NCBI GenBank assembly: GCA_963696025.1
Contig: CAVOII010000004.1
Coordinates: 310,001-374,000, forward strand
Reading direction: 5' to 3'
Origin: JABCYV01 sp963696025
Lineage (GTDB): Bacteria; Acidobacteriota; Terriglobia; Terriglobales; Acidobacteriaceae
DNA length: 64,000 nucleotides
Positions 43,077 through 50,649 of this stretch are shown here, one piece after another. Made by a program: the position numbers and the translations under genes. Position 1 is the first letter of the stretch, and each line of letters starts with the position of its first letter. Below the pieces are notes generated by a model. It saw only the letters and a list, made by a program, of their open reading frames with translations, did not search any database and had not been told where the DNA came from.

Positions 43077-43487
43077 CTATTTCCTTGGTAGGAACTCGAT
43101 CTTAACATCGTGCGCCGCCGCCTTGAGATCGAAGTCTGCAGTCACCAGAACATGATCCGGAGACTCCGACCCGAGCTCCACCCCAAACGCGCCTGCATAG
43201 GGAAGTTTTCTTCGGACCCTGATCAGCGCCGCTCGCACAGCGCGCTCGCCTGTAGCGGCCACAGGATCCAATCCGAAGGAAAAGAGACGCGATAAAACTA
43301 AGTCCACGGCCTGCCTGCCATGCACCTTGCAGGTGACCCCCGCTATTTCACCCCAATGTATTGCGCAGACTACAACTCTGTGCCGGTCCACCAGGTGCCC
43401 CTTGATGATCTCCGCCACCCGCTCCGATCCGGCTTCGCCATCGAGATAGCGCAGGATAGCGCTGGCATCCAGGACGTAGGTCACCAT
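43077..43487 (-). CDS. VapC-type PIN-domain toxin (system 1)
   Basis: A 136-residue PIN-domain ribonuclease. Acidic catalytic positions are in YVLDASAILRYLDGE, ICAIHWGEIAG and, at the C-terminus, DHVLVTADFDLKAA. VapC toxins cut tRNA or rRNA, and antitoxin binding silences them. It begins where the antitoxin ends (7-base overlap), the usual antitoxin-first order. The antitoxin is AbrB-like, unlike the RHH antitoxin of the second pair at 49890. Confidence 0.85.
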   Translation of the reverse strand: MVTYVLDASAILRYLDGEAGSERVAEIIKGHLVDRHRVVVCAIHWGEIAGVTCKVHGRQAVDLVLSRLFSFGLDPVAATGERAVRAALIRVRRKLPYAGAFGVELGSESPDHVLVTADFDLKAAAHDVKIEFLPRK

Positions 43488-43717
43488 TTATCTTTCTCTT
43501 TGCTGCGTTGGTGCTTCAATCGGGCGGAAAGGGAAGGCCCGCCCGCAAAAAGCCCACGAGTCTCGTCCACCAGCTTCTCCGAAACCGGTTCGAGAATGAT
43601 GCGCGACCCTTGCAGGGTGACGGCAATGCGGCTGCCGGGAGCAATCCCCAGCGACTCGCGTATTTCCGCAGGAATGACCAGCTGTCCTTTTGTGCTTACT
43701 GTCGTTAGTCGATTCAT
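43481..43717 (-). CDS. AbrB/SpoVT-type antitoxin (system 1)
   Basis: A 78-residue antitoxin with the swapped-hairpin AbrB fold: MNRLTTVSTKGQLVIPAEIR and ESLGIAPGSRIAVTLQGSRI. The C-terminal tail (LVDETRGLFAGGPSLSARL) would block the toxin active site. AbrB-type antitoxins usually repress their own operon. The start was placed at the ATG of the conserved N-terminus; a frame 30 codons longer overlaps the arsR promoter. It is divergent from arsR. Confidence 0.85.
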   Translation of the reverse strand: MNRLTTVSTKGQLVIPAEIRESLGIAPGSRIAVTLQGSRIILEPVSEKLVDETRGLFAGGPSLSARLKHQRSKEKDKW

Positions 43718-43771
43718 ATATGTCTTACCAGATTGTACATGGTAAGAGACTCTCGCTAACCGAAATTTTGC

Positions 43772-43828
43772 TTGACATCCCAAACGCGTAACCGTACAGT
43801 TACGCATTATGCGGAACCGTTCGGTTAC
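43772..43828 (+). promoter_or_regulatory. arsR promoter with two operator-like dyads; predicted leaderless
   Basis: TTGACA (43772-43777), a 17-base spacer and TACAGT (43795-43800); the ATG at 43809 falls at the expected start of transcription. Two dyads sit there: GTAACCGTACAGTTAC (43788-43803, across the -10) and GGAACCGTTCGGTTAC (43813-43828, across the start codon), centred 25 bases apart. ArsR-type repressors often bind such dyads, so autoregulation is likely. Confidence 0.6.
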
Positions 43829-44174
43829 ATATTCGACGGAGGCGGCATTCAGCGCGCTCGCCGATCCTACCCGCCGTGCCGTGCTCGATCTGCTGCGGCG
43901 GGGAAGTCAGCCTGCTGGCCAAATCGCGCAAGCCTTTCCGGTTTCGCGTCCAGCCATTTCCAAGCACCTGCGCCTGCTGCGACGGGCACATCTCGTAGAG
44001 GAACGCAGGGAAGGCCGTTTCCGCGTTTATCAGTTGAATCCGGAGCCGCTCAAGGCCGTCGATAAGTGGGTCGAACAGTACCGCGTCTTCTGGCAGGCGA
44101 GCCTGGCCAACTTGAAGACATTTGTCGAGACCGAGTACTCGAAAGAAAACGCCCATCGGGCGAAACCCAAATAG
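43809..44174 (+). CDS. ArsR-family transcriptional regulator
   Basis: A 121-residue winged-helix repressor: ALADPTRRAVLDLLRRGSQP, then VSRPAISKHLRLLRRAHLVE (recognition helix), with EGRFRVYQLNPEPLKAVD as the wing. No metal-binding Cys pair was seen, so it belongs to the non-metal ArsR group often paired with SRPBCC proteins. It heads a plus-strand operon of four genes (11, 52 and 12-base gaps). Leaderless translation is predicted: the ATG lies at the promoter start and no ribosome site precedes it. Confidence 0.88.
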   Translation: MRNRSVTYSTEAAFSALADPTRRAVLDLLRRGSQPAGQIAQAFPVSRPAISKHLRLLRRAHLVEERREGRFRVYQLNPEPLKAVDKWVEQYRVFWQASLANLKTFVETEYSKENAHRAKPK

Positions 44175-44185
44175 GAGGATAGAAA

Positions 44186-44686
44186 ATGAAATCGCTACGC
44201 ATCGCCGTATACACCTTGATGATTCTGACTGCGGTTGCGGCCTTTGCCGCATCCGATGCCCAAAAATCTTTTGATCAGCTCAAGACGCTCGCGGGCTCAT
44301 GGGAAGGGAAGAACTCCATGGGTGAGCCGTTGCAGGTCTCTTATCGACTGACCGGGGCCGGCTCTGCCCTGATGAGCGAGATCGTAGGCCACGGCCACGA
44401 CATGATTACGATGTTCAACCTCGACGGTCCCGGTCGGCTCCTCATGACCCACTATTGCAGCGCCGGCAATCAGCCGCGTATGGTGGGCACCATGTCGCCT
44501 GACGGAAAGACGGTAAGCTTCAATTTCCTAGACGCCACCAATTTGATCAGCGAGCAGAAGGGACATATGCAAAGCCTCGTGGTCACCATAATCGATCCTG
44601 ACCATCACACCGAGGACTGGAATTTCATAGCCAACGACGGAAAGACAGAGCACCAGGAACATTTCGACCTGCAGCGCCAGAAGTGA
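44186..44686 (+). CDS. Secreted DUF1579-like protein
   Basis: A 166-residue exported protein with a signal peptide (LMILTAVAAFAASDA) and a lipocalin-like beta-rich domain: LKTLAGSWEGKNSMGEPLQ, SEIVGHGHDMITMFNLD and HYCSAGNQPRMVG. It is related by pattern to the 46929 protein and to DUF1579-type proteins with unknown ligands. A GGAGG site lies seven bases before the ATG. It is second in the ArsR operon. Confidence 0.72.
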   Translation: MKSLRIAVYTLMILTAVAAFAASDAQKSFDQLKTLAGSWEGKNSMGEPLQVSYRLTGAGSALMSEIVGHGHDMITMFNLDGPGRLLMTHYCSAGNQPRMVGTMSPDGKTVSFNFLDATNLISEQKGHMQSLVVTIIDPDHHTEDWNFIANDGKTEHQEHFDLQRQK

Positions 44687-44738
44687 CAGCTATGCGGCAC
44701 GGAGCAGGAGAGTTCGAAACAGGAAGCAACAAGCGCCA

Positions 44739-45221
44739 ATGACAAGCACAATCATCACGCCGGATCAGGATGCAATCATTAGCGAAATCCAAATCGCCGC
44801 GCCACCCGAGCGTGTGTTTGAAGCACTCACGCAATCCGATCAACTGGCGCGCTGGTGGACTACTCCCGAATGCCCGCTCGAATTCTTTGAGATGGACGCT
44901 CGTGGCGGCGGCCGCTGGCACTTCAAGACCAAGCCCAGCGCCACCGTGACCGTGAATGGAATGAATGAATTCGAAGCCATTGGCGAGGTCCTGGAATTCG
45001 ACCCGCCACGATTGCTGGCTTACACCTGGATCGCCAACTGGCACGAAGACAAGTTGCGGCGTACGGTGGTGCGTTGGGAGCTGACACCTGCCGGCGGCGG
45101 CACCAAGGTGAAAGTCACGCACAGCGGCCTGGGGCAGGAACCTGCCGCTCGCAAGGATTACAGTGGCGGCTGGAGCGGCGTGGTCGAGCTGCTCAAGAAA
45201 TTTGTCGAGAAAAATAAATAA
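44739..45221 (+). CDS. SRPBCC (AHSA1-like) domain protein
   Basis: A 160-residue START/AHSA1-type lipid- or ligand-binding protein. The N-terminus IQIAAPPERVFEALTQSDQL and ARWWTTPECPLEFFEMDARG mark the AHSA1 family, with TVVRWELTPAGGGTKVKV forming the helical cleft side. AHSA1-type proteins paired with ArsR regulators are common and of unknown ligand. It is third in the operon and about 45 percent similar by eye to the next gene. Confidence 0.85.
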   Translation: MTSTIITPDQDAIISEIQIAAPPERVFEALTQSDQLARWWTTPECPLEFFEMDARGGGRWHFKTKPSATVTVNGMNEFEAIGEVLEFDPPRLLAYTWIANWHEDKLRRTVVRWELTPAGGGTKVKVTHSGLGQEPAARKDYSGGWSGVVELLKKFVEKNK

Positions 45222-45233
45222 AAGGAGAGACTC

Positions 45234-45767
45234 ATGGCAATCAGCGCAATCACCCCCGATCAAGATGTGGTCACCGCGGAGATTTTCATTGCCGCGCCTC
45301 CCGAACGCGTGTTCCAGGCGATTAGCGATCCCACCCAGATGCCGCAGTGGTGGGGACAGCCAGCCATGTACCGTCTTACCGAATGCAAAGCCGATGTACG
45401 CCCCGGCGGCAAATGGTCGAGCGCCGGTGTCGGCGCTGACGGCAAGTCATTTCAGGTGGACGGCGAATACCTGGAAATCGATCCTCCGCGTCTGCTGGTC
45501 CAGACCTGGATCCCAAGCTACGCTGGCCAGTTGAAGACGGTTTTGCGATGGGAACTCGAACCCCGCCCGGTTCACGGATTGCAGCACCGCGGGCCGCAGA
45601 AAGTCGGCACGGGAACTCTGGTGAAGATTCACCACTCCGGATTCGCCGGACATCCCGACGCGGCGAAGGGCCACAGCCAAGGTTGGACGCGAGTGCTGGG
45701 CTGGATGCAGGCGTTTGTCGAGAATGGCGAGACCATCGACACGCGCAAGCCGGAATCCGCGGCTTGA
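45234..45767 (+). CDS. SRPBCC (AHSA1-like) domain protein, paralogue
   Basis: A 177-residue paralogue of the preceding gene, probably a tandem duplication (IFIAAPPERVFQAISDPTQM, PQWWGQPAMYRLTE, TVLRWELEPRP). It has an insert (VHGLQHRGPQKVGTG) that the first copy lacks. AAAGGAGAG lies five bases before ATG. It is last in the ArsR operon; the following 337 bases contain a large hairpin. Confidence 0.85.
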   Translation: MAISAITPDQDVVTAEIFIAAPPERVFQAISDPTQMPQWWGQPAMYRLTECKADVRPGGKWSSAGVGADGKSFQVDGEYLEIDPPRLLVQTWIPSYAGQLKTVLRWELEPRPVHGLQHRGPQKVGTGTLVKIHHSGFAGHPDAAKGHSQGWTRVLGWMQAFVENGETIDTRKPESAA

Positions 45768-45814
45768 GCCGGGTTTTATTTTTCGACGGCGCGCCCGGCG
45801 CCTCTGCATTGGCG

Positions 45815-45895
45815 GCCGTCTGCTTTGTTCGGACCGAGTGGTTTGGTCGAAAGAACCACAGCGTAGGCTTTTACGGTTCGAGCTCGGCAGACGGC
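45815..45895 (+). ncRNA. Candidate structured RNA or regulatory leader
   Basis: An outer stem GCCGTCTGC / GCAGACGGC (9 perfect pairs) encloses an inner hairpin GTGGTT-(10)-AACCAC. The 63 bases between the outer arms do not encode a conserved protein that I can see. It lies between the SRPBCC operon and the Bax inhibitor-1 gene. Evidence is structure only; no Rfam family is recognised. Confidence 0.35.
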
Positions 45896-46104
45896 TCTCG
45901 TTTCTTGTCCCGTCGATGTCCGTTGGATATTTTCCGCTTTCGCAAACCGCGCGAAACATGAGTCACCTGCCGAATTGTGATTTGCGTCGCCGATAAGGTT
46001 AGCGTAGCGTCTTGTCCGAAGGCTTGGCGCGTCCGCGCGGTAGGTCAGGCAGGCGCCGATGGCCGCGGGCTAGAAGTCTAGATCGCATAAAAGGGGAAAA
46101 TCCG

Positions 46105-46848
46105 GTGGCATTGATCAAGAGCGGGAATCCCGCGCTCAATGCGAGCGTTTTTCAGGACCAGGTGGGCCTGGCGGGCGAGACTATGACGCTGACGGGCACC
46201 GTCAATAAGACGGGCATCCTGTTGGTGTGCGTGGTGGCAACAGCGGGAGGGACCTGGAACGCATATTCACGGTCGCCTGAGATGGTTTTGCCTCTTGTTG
46301 CTGTCGGGGGAATTGGCGGGTTCATCGTCGCGCTGGTGACCGTTTTCAAGAAGCGGTGGGCGCCGATCACGGCTCCGTTGTACGCACTGCTGGAGGGCCT
46401 TGTGCTCGGCAGCGTGTCGGCGATGCTGGAAGCGCGTTTCCCGGGCGTCCCCATGCAAGCCGTGGGGCTGACGTTTGGGACGCTGGCGGTATTGTTGCTG
46501 GCCTACCGCTCGGGACTGATTCCGGTAACGGAAAAATTCAAGCTGGGCATTGTGGCAGCGACGGGTGGGATCGCGGTCTTTTATCTGATCATGTTTGTGC
46601 TTGGATTCTTTGGAGTGCGGTTCACCTCGATCAACGGCTCGGGTGCGATCGGGATCGGATTCAGTCTGTTCGTGGTGGTTATTGCGGCGCTGAACCTGGT
46701 GCTCGATTTTGATTTCATCGAGAGCGGCGTGCGGGCAGGCGCGCCAAAGTACATGGAGTGGTATGCGGCCTTCGGGCTGATGGTCACACTGATCTGGCTC
46801 TATCTCGAGATTGTCCGGCTACTTTCCAAGCTGCGCAGCCGGAAGTAA
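46105..46848 (+). CDS. Bax inhibitor-1/YccA-family membrane protein
   Basis: An integral membrane protein of about 248 residues with seven hydrophobic helices, the BI-1/YccA family linked to ion leak and protein quality control in membranes. Signatures include MTLTGTVNKTGILLVCVVA, the repeated GxxLVxxFxxxF-type stretches, and NLVLDFDFIESGVRAGAPKY near the C-terminus. A GTG start with AGGGGAA upstream was chosen; a frame 31 codons longer has no similarity. Confidence 0.85.
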   Translation: MALIKSGNPALNASVFQDQVGLAGETMTLTGTVNKTGILLVCVVATAGGTWNAYSRSPEMVLPLVAVGGIGGFIVALVTVFKKRWAPITAPLYALLEGLVLGSVSAMLEARFPGVPMQAVGLTFGTLAVLLLAYRSGLIPVTEKFKLGIVAATGGIAVFYLIMFVLGFFGVRFTSINGSGAIGIGFSLFVVVIAALNLVLDFDFIESGVRAGAPKYMEWYAAFGLMVTLIWLYLEIVRLLSKLRSRK

Positions 46849-46928
46849 TGGGCTGGGAGGAACGGTTCGCTTCCAAGATCTCGCCTAGCCTTTTCCCAGT
46901 CATGCGATCCCTTGGGTATGCGCTGGGT

Positions 46929-47555
46929 TCAGTGTGCCTTGCCGGGTTCATCTACCCGGGTCTGGTCGGTAATCCAGTTGACCTCCCAAGTCTTGCCACC
47001 GTCATCTGAAAACGACTGTTCAAAGTGGGCCGAATTCGGAGTGATGTCCGACCACACAAAGCGAACGAGGACGGATCGGCCATTAGGGCCAGAAGGTTCC
47101 GTGTCGAAAAACTCGCCGCGTCCATTTTTGAATTCGCCGATCGTTGGCGGGCCCATGGCACCGCTCTTGCTGGTGGCCCAATAGAGGCTCCACTGGTGGG
47201 TTGGGGGATCGTATAGACGCAGTGTCAAGCCTTCGATGTGTCCGCCGCCCGGGCTATCGGTTTCGAATTCCTCCAGATTGGCGCGGCCATTCCAAAGCTT
47301 TCGGGTGACGGACGTACCGTCAAACTCGACCCAGGTAGTGGAGCCCGCTAAGCGAGACTCGAGGCGCTTCAAGTGAATTTTCCAGACGCCAATCTCGAAA
47401 TCGAAATCATGTTGCCCATCATGCTCCGTGGTGCTGTGTTGAACGCCAGTTTTCGATGACTCGGAAGTCTGCTGTGCGAGTGCTGCAAGCGGCTGCACGA
47501 CGACAGCCAAGCTGTACATCACGAGATAAGTCCGAATCTGTTTGAGCGCGTTCAT
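46929..47555 (-). CDS. Secreted DUF1579-like protein
   Basis: About 208 residues with a signal peptide (YLVMYSLAVVVQPLAALA) and a lipocalin-like body: DFDFEIGVWKIHLKRLES, TWVEFDGTSVTRKLWNG and HFEQSFSDDGGKTWEVNWI. It resembles the 44186 product in pattern. The start was placed at MNALKQIRT with AGGAG six bases upstream. It is convergent with the Bax inhibitor-1 gene, and no ligand is known. Confidence 0.7.
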   Translation of the reverse strand: MNALKQIRTYLVMYSLAVVVQPLAALAQQTSESSKTGVQHSTTEHDGQHDFDFEIGVWKIHLKRLESRLAGSTTWVEFDGTSVTRKLWNGRANLEEFETDSPGGGHIEGLTLRLYDPPTHQWSLYWATSKSGAMGPPTIGEFKNGRGEFFDTEPSGPNGRSVLVRFVWSDITPNSAHFEQSFSDDGGKTWEVNWITDQTRVDEPGKAH

Positions 47556-47760
47556 CGCCAGCTCCTTCAATTCGTTTATTTATCCTTGCGCTGGATGCTT
47601 CGGACTCGTTCCAAGCCCACCCCGGTCCAGCAGCTTAGACTTACCCGAGTCCTGGCGGTTAGCATCGCCGCTAGGTCGAACGATTTCTTGTTGAGAGACG
47701 CACGAGCGGGAGGCTCGCGCCTACACTGGCCTGGCCTGCCGCGCTATACTGGATCTAGGT

Positions 47761-49089
47761 ATGCTGCCCGGCCCTCCGAAGACGTTCTACCTGGAAACAT
47801 TTGGCTGCCAGATGAACGTCCACGACTCGGAGAAGGTCATTGGGACGCTGATCGCCGAGGGTTACCGCCAGGTCCAGACGGTGGAAGAGGCGGGCCTGAT
47901 CCTCTACAACACCTGTTCCATCCGCGACAAAGCTGAACAGAAGGTCTTCCATCGCCTGGCAGACTACAAAAAGCTCCATGCACAGGGCAAGCGCTTTGGC
48001 GTTCTCGGCTGCGTGGCGCAACAGGAGGGCGAGAAGATTTTCGAGCGCGCGCCGTTCGTTTCGCTGGTGTGCGGATCGGCGTCGTACCGGAATTTGCCGC
48101 AAATGCTGGTGCAGGTCGAGGCAGGCAAGCAGCGCGTCACTGGACTCGACGATCGCGAGACCGACGAGTGCTTCGAGACTGAATTCACCGCTCGCAGCAA
48201 TCCGCACCGCGGATACATCACCATCATCGAGGGCTGCGATAAGTTTTGCGCGTATTGCGTGGTGCCTTTCACTCGCGGGAAAGAGCGCAGCCGGACTTCG
48301 GAGTCCGTCCTAGCGGAAGCCCGGCAGATGGCTGATCTGGGCTATACCGAAATCCAGTTGCTAGGCCAGAACGTGAACTCATACCACCATCCCGCCGGGA
48401 AAAAGACTTTCGCCGAGTTGTTGGCGGAGGTCGGTGAAGTTCCGGGAATCAGGCGAGTGCGTTTTACGACTTCGCATCCGCGAGACTTTGGCCGGGACAT
48501 CGTGGAAGCCATCGATTCGCATCCAACTCTTTGCGATCACGTTCATCTGCCAGTGCAGAGCGGTTCGACTCGCGTGCTCGACGCCATGCAGCGTCTATAC
48601 ACCCGCGATCAGTACCTGGAGCGCATTGCATGGATGAAGGCGGCGAAGCGGGAGATCAGCATCACCAGCGACATCATTGTCGGGTTCCCTGGCGAGAGCG
48701 AAACTGACTTCGAGCAAACCCTTTCCCTCCTCGATGAAGTGGAATACGACGGCATCTTCGGCTTTAAATATTCGCCGCGTCCCAACACTCCATCACTGAA
48801 GCTGGACGATGCTATACCGGATGAAGAAAAGGCGCGGCGTCTGACGGTCCTGCAGGAGAAACAGCGCGAAATCCAGAGAGGACGCTACCAGCGGCATGTA
48901 GGTCAGGTTCTTGAAGTAATGGTTGAAGGGAAGAACGAAGCCCGGGGACAGTGGATCGGCCGCACATCGCAGAATAAGGTGCTGAATTTCACGGTGCCGG
49001 AGGGTGTAACTCCCGAGTTGGGAAGCTATATCTCAGTAGTTACCACCGGCTGTTTTCCCAACAGTCTTGTGGGCGAAAGGGTGATATAA
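47761..49089 (+). CDS. miaB: tRNA-2-methylthio-N6-dimethylallyladenosine synthase MiaB
   Basis: Radical-SAM methylthiotransferase modifying A37 of tRNAs reading U-starting codons. The N-terminal UPF0004 domain has TFGCQMNVHDSEK and NTCSIRDKAEQK with three Fe-S Cys; the radical-SAM domain has CDKFCAYCVVPFTRG (CxxxCxxC); and a TRAM domain ends it (GQWIGRTSQNKVLNF). The length of 442 residues is normal. A -10-like TATACT lies 12 bases before the ATG, implying a very short leader. Confidence 0.95.
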   Translation: MLPGPPKTFYLETFGCQMNVHDSEKVIGTLIAEGYRQVQTVEEAGLILYNTCSIRDKAEQKVFHRLADYKKLHAQGKRFGVLGCVAQQEGEKIFERAPFVSLVCGSASYRNLPQMLVQVEAGKQRVTGLDDRETDECFETEFTARSNPHRGYITIIEGCDKFCAYCVVPFTRGKERSRTSESVLAEARQMADLGYTEIQLLGQNVNSYHHPAGKKTFAELLAEVGEVPGIRRVRFTTSHPRDFGRDIVEAIDSHPTLCDHVHLPVQSGSTRVLDAMQRLYTRDQYLERIAWMKAAKREISITSDIIVGFPGESETDFEQTLSLLDEVEYDGIFGFKYSPRPNTPSLKLDDAIPDEEKARRLTVLQEKQREIQRGRYQRHVGQVLEVMVEGKNEARGQWIGRTSQNKVLNFTVPEGVTPELGSYISVVTTGCFPNSLVGERVI

Positions 49090-49114
49090 GGAGCAAAGGA
49101 AGAGCGATTTCGGA

Positions 49115-49192
49115 TGTCAGAGTGCAGATTTTAGATTTCCGAGCGGTGAGGTTCTTTAATCTTAAACCTGAAATCTTAAATCTCGCGGACAG
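49115..49192 (+). repeat. AT-rich dispersed repeat, family R3 (second copy)
   Basis: CAGATTTTAGATTTCCGAG and CTTAAACCTGAAATCTTAAATC echo the 10062-10153 block, again with inverted TTAGATTT/AAATCTTAA elements. It lies between miaB and the bifunctional nuclease gene. Confidence 0.55.
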
Positions 49193-49206
49193 TCTCGGGG
49201 GACACG

Positions 49207-49692
49207 ATGGAAGTGGAAATGAAAATTCGCGGGCTCATGATGGACCCGGTTAGCAGCACGCCCATCGTGATCCTGAAGGACGCGGGAAGCGATACGGTGC
49301 TGCCGATCTGGGTAGGGGTTTACGAGGCTAACGCCATTGCACTGGAGATTGAGAAAGTCACAACGCCGCGTCCCATGACCCACGATTTGATCAAGAACCT
49401 GCTGGTGGGGTTGGATACGCAGGTCCACAAGGTGGTGGTCACGGAACTGCGCGAGGATACGTTTTATGCGGTGATCTGGATGGAACGCGAGGGACGCATC
49501 ATCAGCATCGATTCCCGGCCTTCAGACGCACTGGCGCTGGCGTTGCGCGTCGATTGCCCGATTTTCGTCGAAGAAGAGGTTTTGAAGAACACAAAATTGG
49601 CTGCCAATATGTCCGATCGTGTGTCGAGTGATGAACTGCGCAAGTGGTTGGAAGGTCTGAACGACGAGGATTTGGGAAGATACAAGATGTGA
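49207..49692 (+). CDS. Bifunctional nuclease family protein (DUF151)
   Basis: A 161-residue protein of the DUF151/bifunctional nuclease family, whose plant member degrades DNA and RNA. The core is VILKDAGSDTVLPIWVG with LEIEKVTTPRPMTHDLI and SIDSRPSDALALALRVDCPI, the last being the most conserved block. Acidic residues there may bind metal. It is single-gene, and the R3 repeat precedes it. ATG start at MEVEMKIRG. Confidence 0.85.
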   Translation: MEVEMKIRGLMMDPVSSTPIVILKDAGSDTVLPIWVGVYEANAIALEIEKVTTPRPMTHDLIKNLLVGLDTQVHKVVVTELREDTFYAVIWMEREGRIISIDSRPSDALALALRVDCPIFVEEEVLKNTKLAANMSDRVSSDELRKWLEGLNDEDLGRYKM

Positions 49693-49850
49693 ATTGATGA
49701 TTTTGAATCAAAGGCCCGGGTCTGTCTTCATTTTCAGGAACGTCATTCGCCGCTGAATAACCCCTGCAAAAACCCCCATTGTCTGCACCACAACGCATGC
49801 ATCACGACGCATTTGTGGCATCATAATGATTGCGTGATGTCTAGGACTCG

Positions 49851-49883
49851 ATATTGACATCATATCGACAAATATGACATCAT
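49851..49883 (+). promoter_or_regulatory. Phased iterons upstream of the RHH antitoxin (system 2)
   Basis: ATATTGACAT, ATATCGACAA and ATATGACATC start at 49851, 49862 and 49872, about one helical turn apart; TGACATCAT also recurs 20 bases apart. RHH proteins such as Arc and CopG bind such phased half-sites. TTGACA at 49854-49859 could act as a -35. Autoregulation of the antitoxin is inferred. Confidence 0.5.
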
Positions 49884-49889
49884 TTGTGC

Positions 49890-50117
49890 ATGCGGACGAC
49901 TTTGAATCTGGATGAGGACGTTCTTCAGCTTACGAAGGCCTACGCGCAAGGCCGATCTTTGGCGCTGGGGAAGGCGGTCTCTGAACTGGTGCGCCGGGGA
50001 TTGACGACCCCGATGAACACACGGGTGGTCAACGGGATCCATGTCGTAGTATTGCCGCCGGACTCGCCCGTCGTGACTAGCGAGGACGTTAAGCGAATAG
50101 AGTCGGAGTTTGAGTGA
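49890..50117 (+). CDS. RHH antitoxin (VapB-like, system 2)
   Basis: A 75-residue ribbon-helix-helix protein: MRTTLNLDEDVLQLTKAYAQ opens with the beta strand that reads DNA, followed by ALGKAVSELVRRGL. The C-terminus is a toxin-binding tail. Start ATG chosen after TTG TGC (a TTG start two codons earlier is also open). No ribosome site is seen. It overlaps the toxin start by four bases (GTGA), the usual coupling. Confidence 0.82.
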   Translation: MRTTLNLDEDVLQLTKAYAQGRSLALGKAVSELVRRGLTTPMNTRVVNGIHVVVLPPDSPVVTSEDVKRIESEFE

Positions 50118-50557
50118 CGGCGGTTTCGCTGCTCGACGCAAATGTTCTGATAGCGCTGGCTTGGCCGGCGCATAGCGCCCACAGCCGGGTTAGGCGATGG
50201 TTCGAGAACCACGGGCAAAATGGATGGGCTACTTGTCCGTTTACCCAGTGTGCTTTCGTTAGAATTGTCTCTAATCCTGCATTTTCACCTCACGCCTTGT
50301 CAGTGGCGGAGGCCATGCGGCTCCTCCGTCTTAACGTGCAGCATCCAGCTCACCGGTTCTGGCCCGACGACATTCCGTTCAACGAAGCCGTGCAAAGCTT
50401 CGAAGATCGACTTGTTGGACACCAACAGGTCACGGATGCCTACCTGCTGGGTCTGGCGGTGCATAAGAAAGGGAAGCTGGCTACTCTGGACAAGAGTTTT
50501 GCTACCTTGCTGCGTCAGCACGGACCGGCACGAGCAAGCCTGGAGTTGCTCGCCTAG
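50114..50557 (+). CDS. VapC-type PIN-domain toxin (system 2)
   Basis: A 147-residue PIN-domain ribonuclease: LLDANVLIALAWPAHSAHSR (first catalytic Asp), ATCPFTQCAFVRIVSNPAF and HQQVTDAYLLGLAVHKKGKL with the last acidic residues before ATLDKSF. Start GTG overlaps the antitoxin stop. A dif-like site lies 47 bases after its stop, which recalls toxin-antitoxin genes carried next to Xer sites on other replicons. Confidence 0.85.
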   Translation: MTAVSLLDANVLIALAWPAHSAHSRVRRWFENHGQNGWATCPFTQCAFVRIVSNPAFSPHALSVAEAMRLLRLNVQHPAHRFWPDDIPFNEAVQSFEDRLVGHQQVTDAYLLGLAVHKKGKLATLDKSFATLLRQHGPARASLELLA

Positions 50558-50604
50558 AACATCCAACCAAATCCCATCGATGCTTCCGATTAGCAAGATG
50601 TTTG

Positions 50605-50632
50605 ACTTTACATAATACCTATTATCGGACAT
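50605..50632 (-). other. Putative dif site (XerC/XerD recombination)
   Basis: On the minus strand it reads ATGTCCGATAA - TAGGTA - TTATGTAAAGT, i.e. two 11-base arms around a 6-base centre. As I recall the dif sites, the XerD arm matches B. subtilis dif TTATGTAAACT at 10 of 11 and E. coli TTATGTTAAAT at 9 of 11. The XerC arm is weaker (7 of 11 to B. subtilis). The 91-base gap between vapC and truB is otherwise empty. ftsK is in the same window. Confidence 0.7.
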
Positions 50633-50649
50633 TGAAATCGGGCGCAACC

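Noticed and set aside
43717..43807. N-terminal extension of the AbrB-like antitoxin
   Set aside because: The extension overlaps the divergent arsR promoter and has no family similarity; the start at MNRLTT matches the family.
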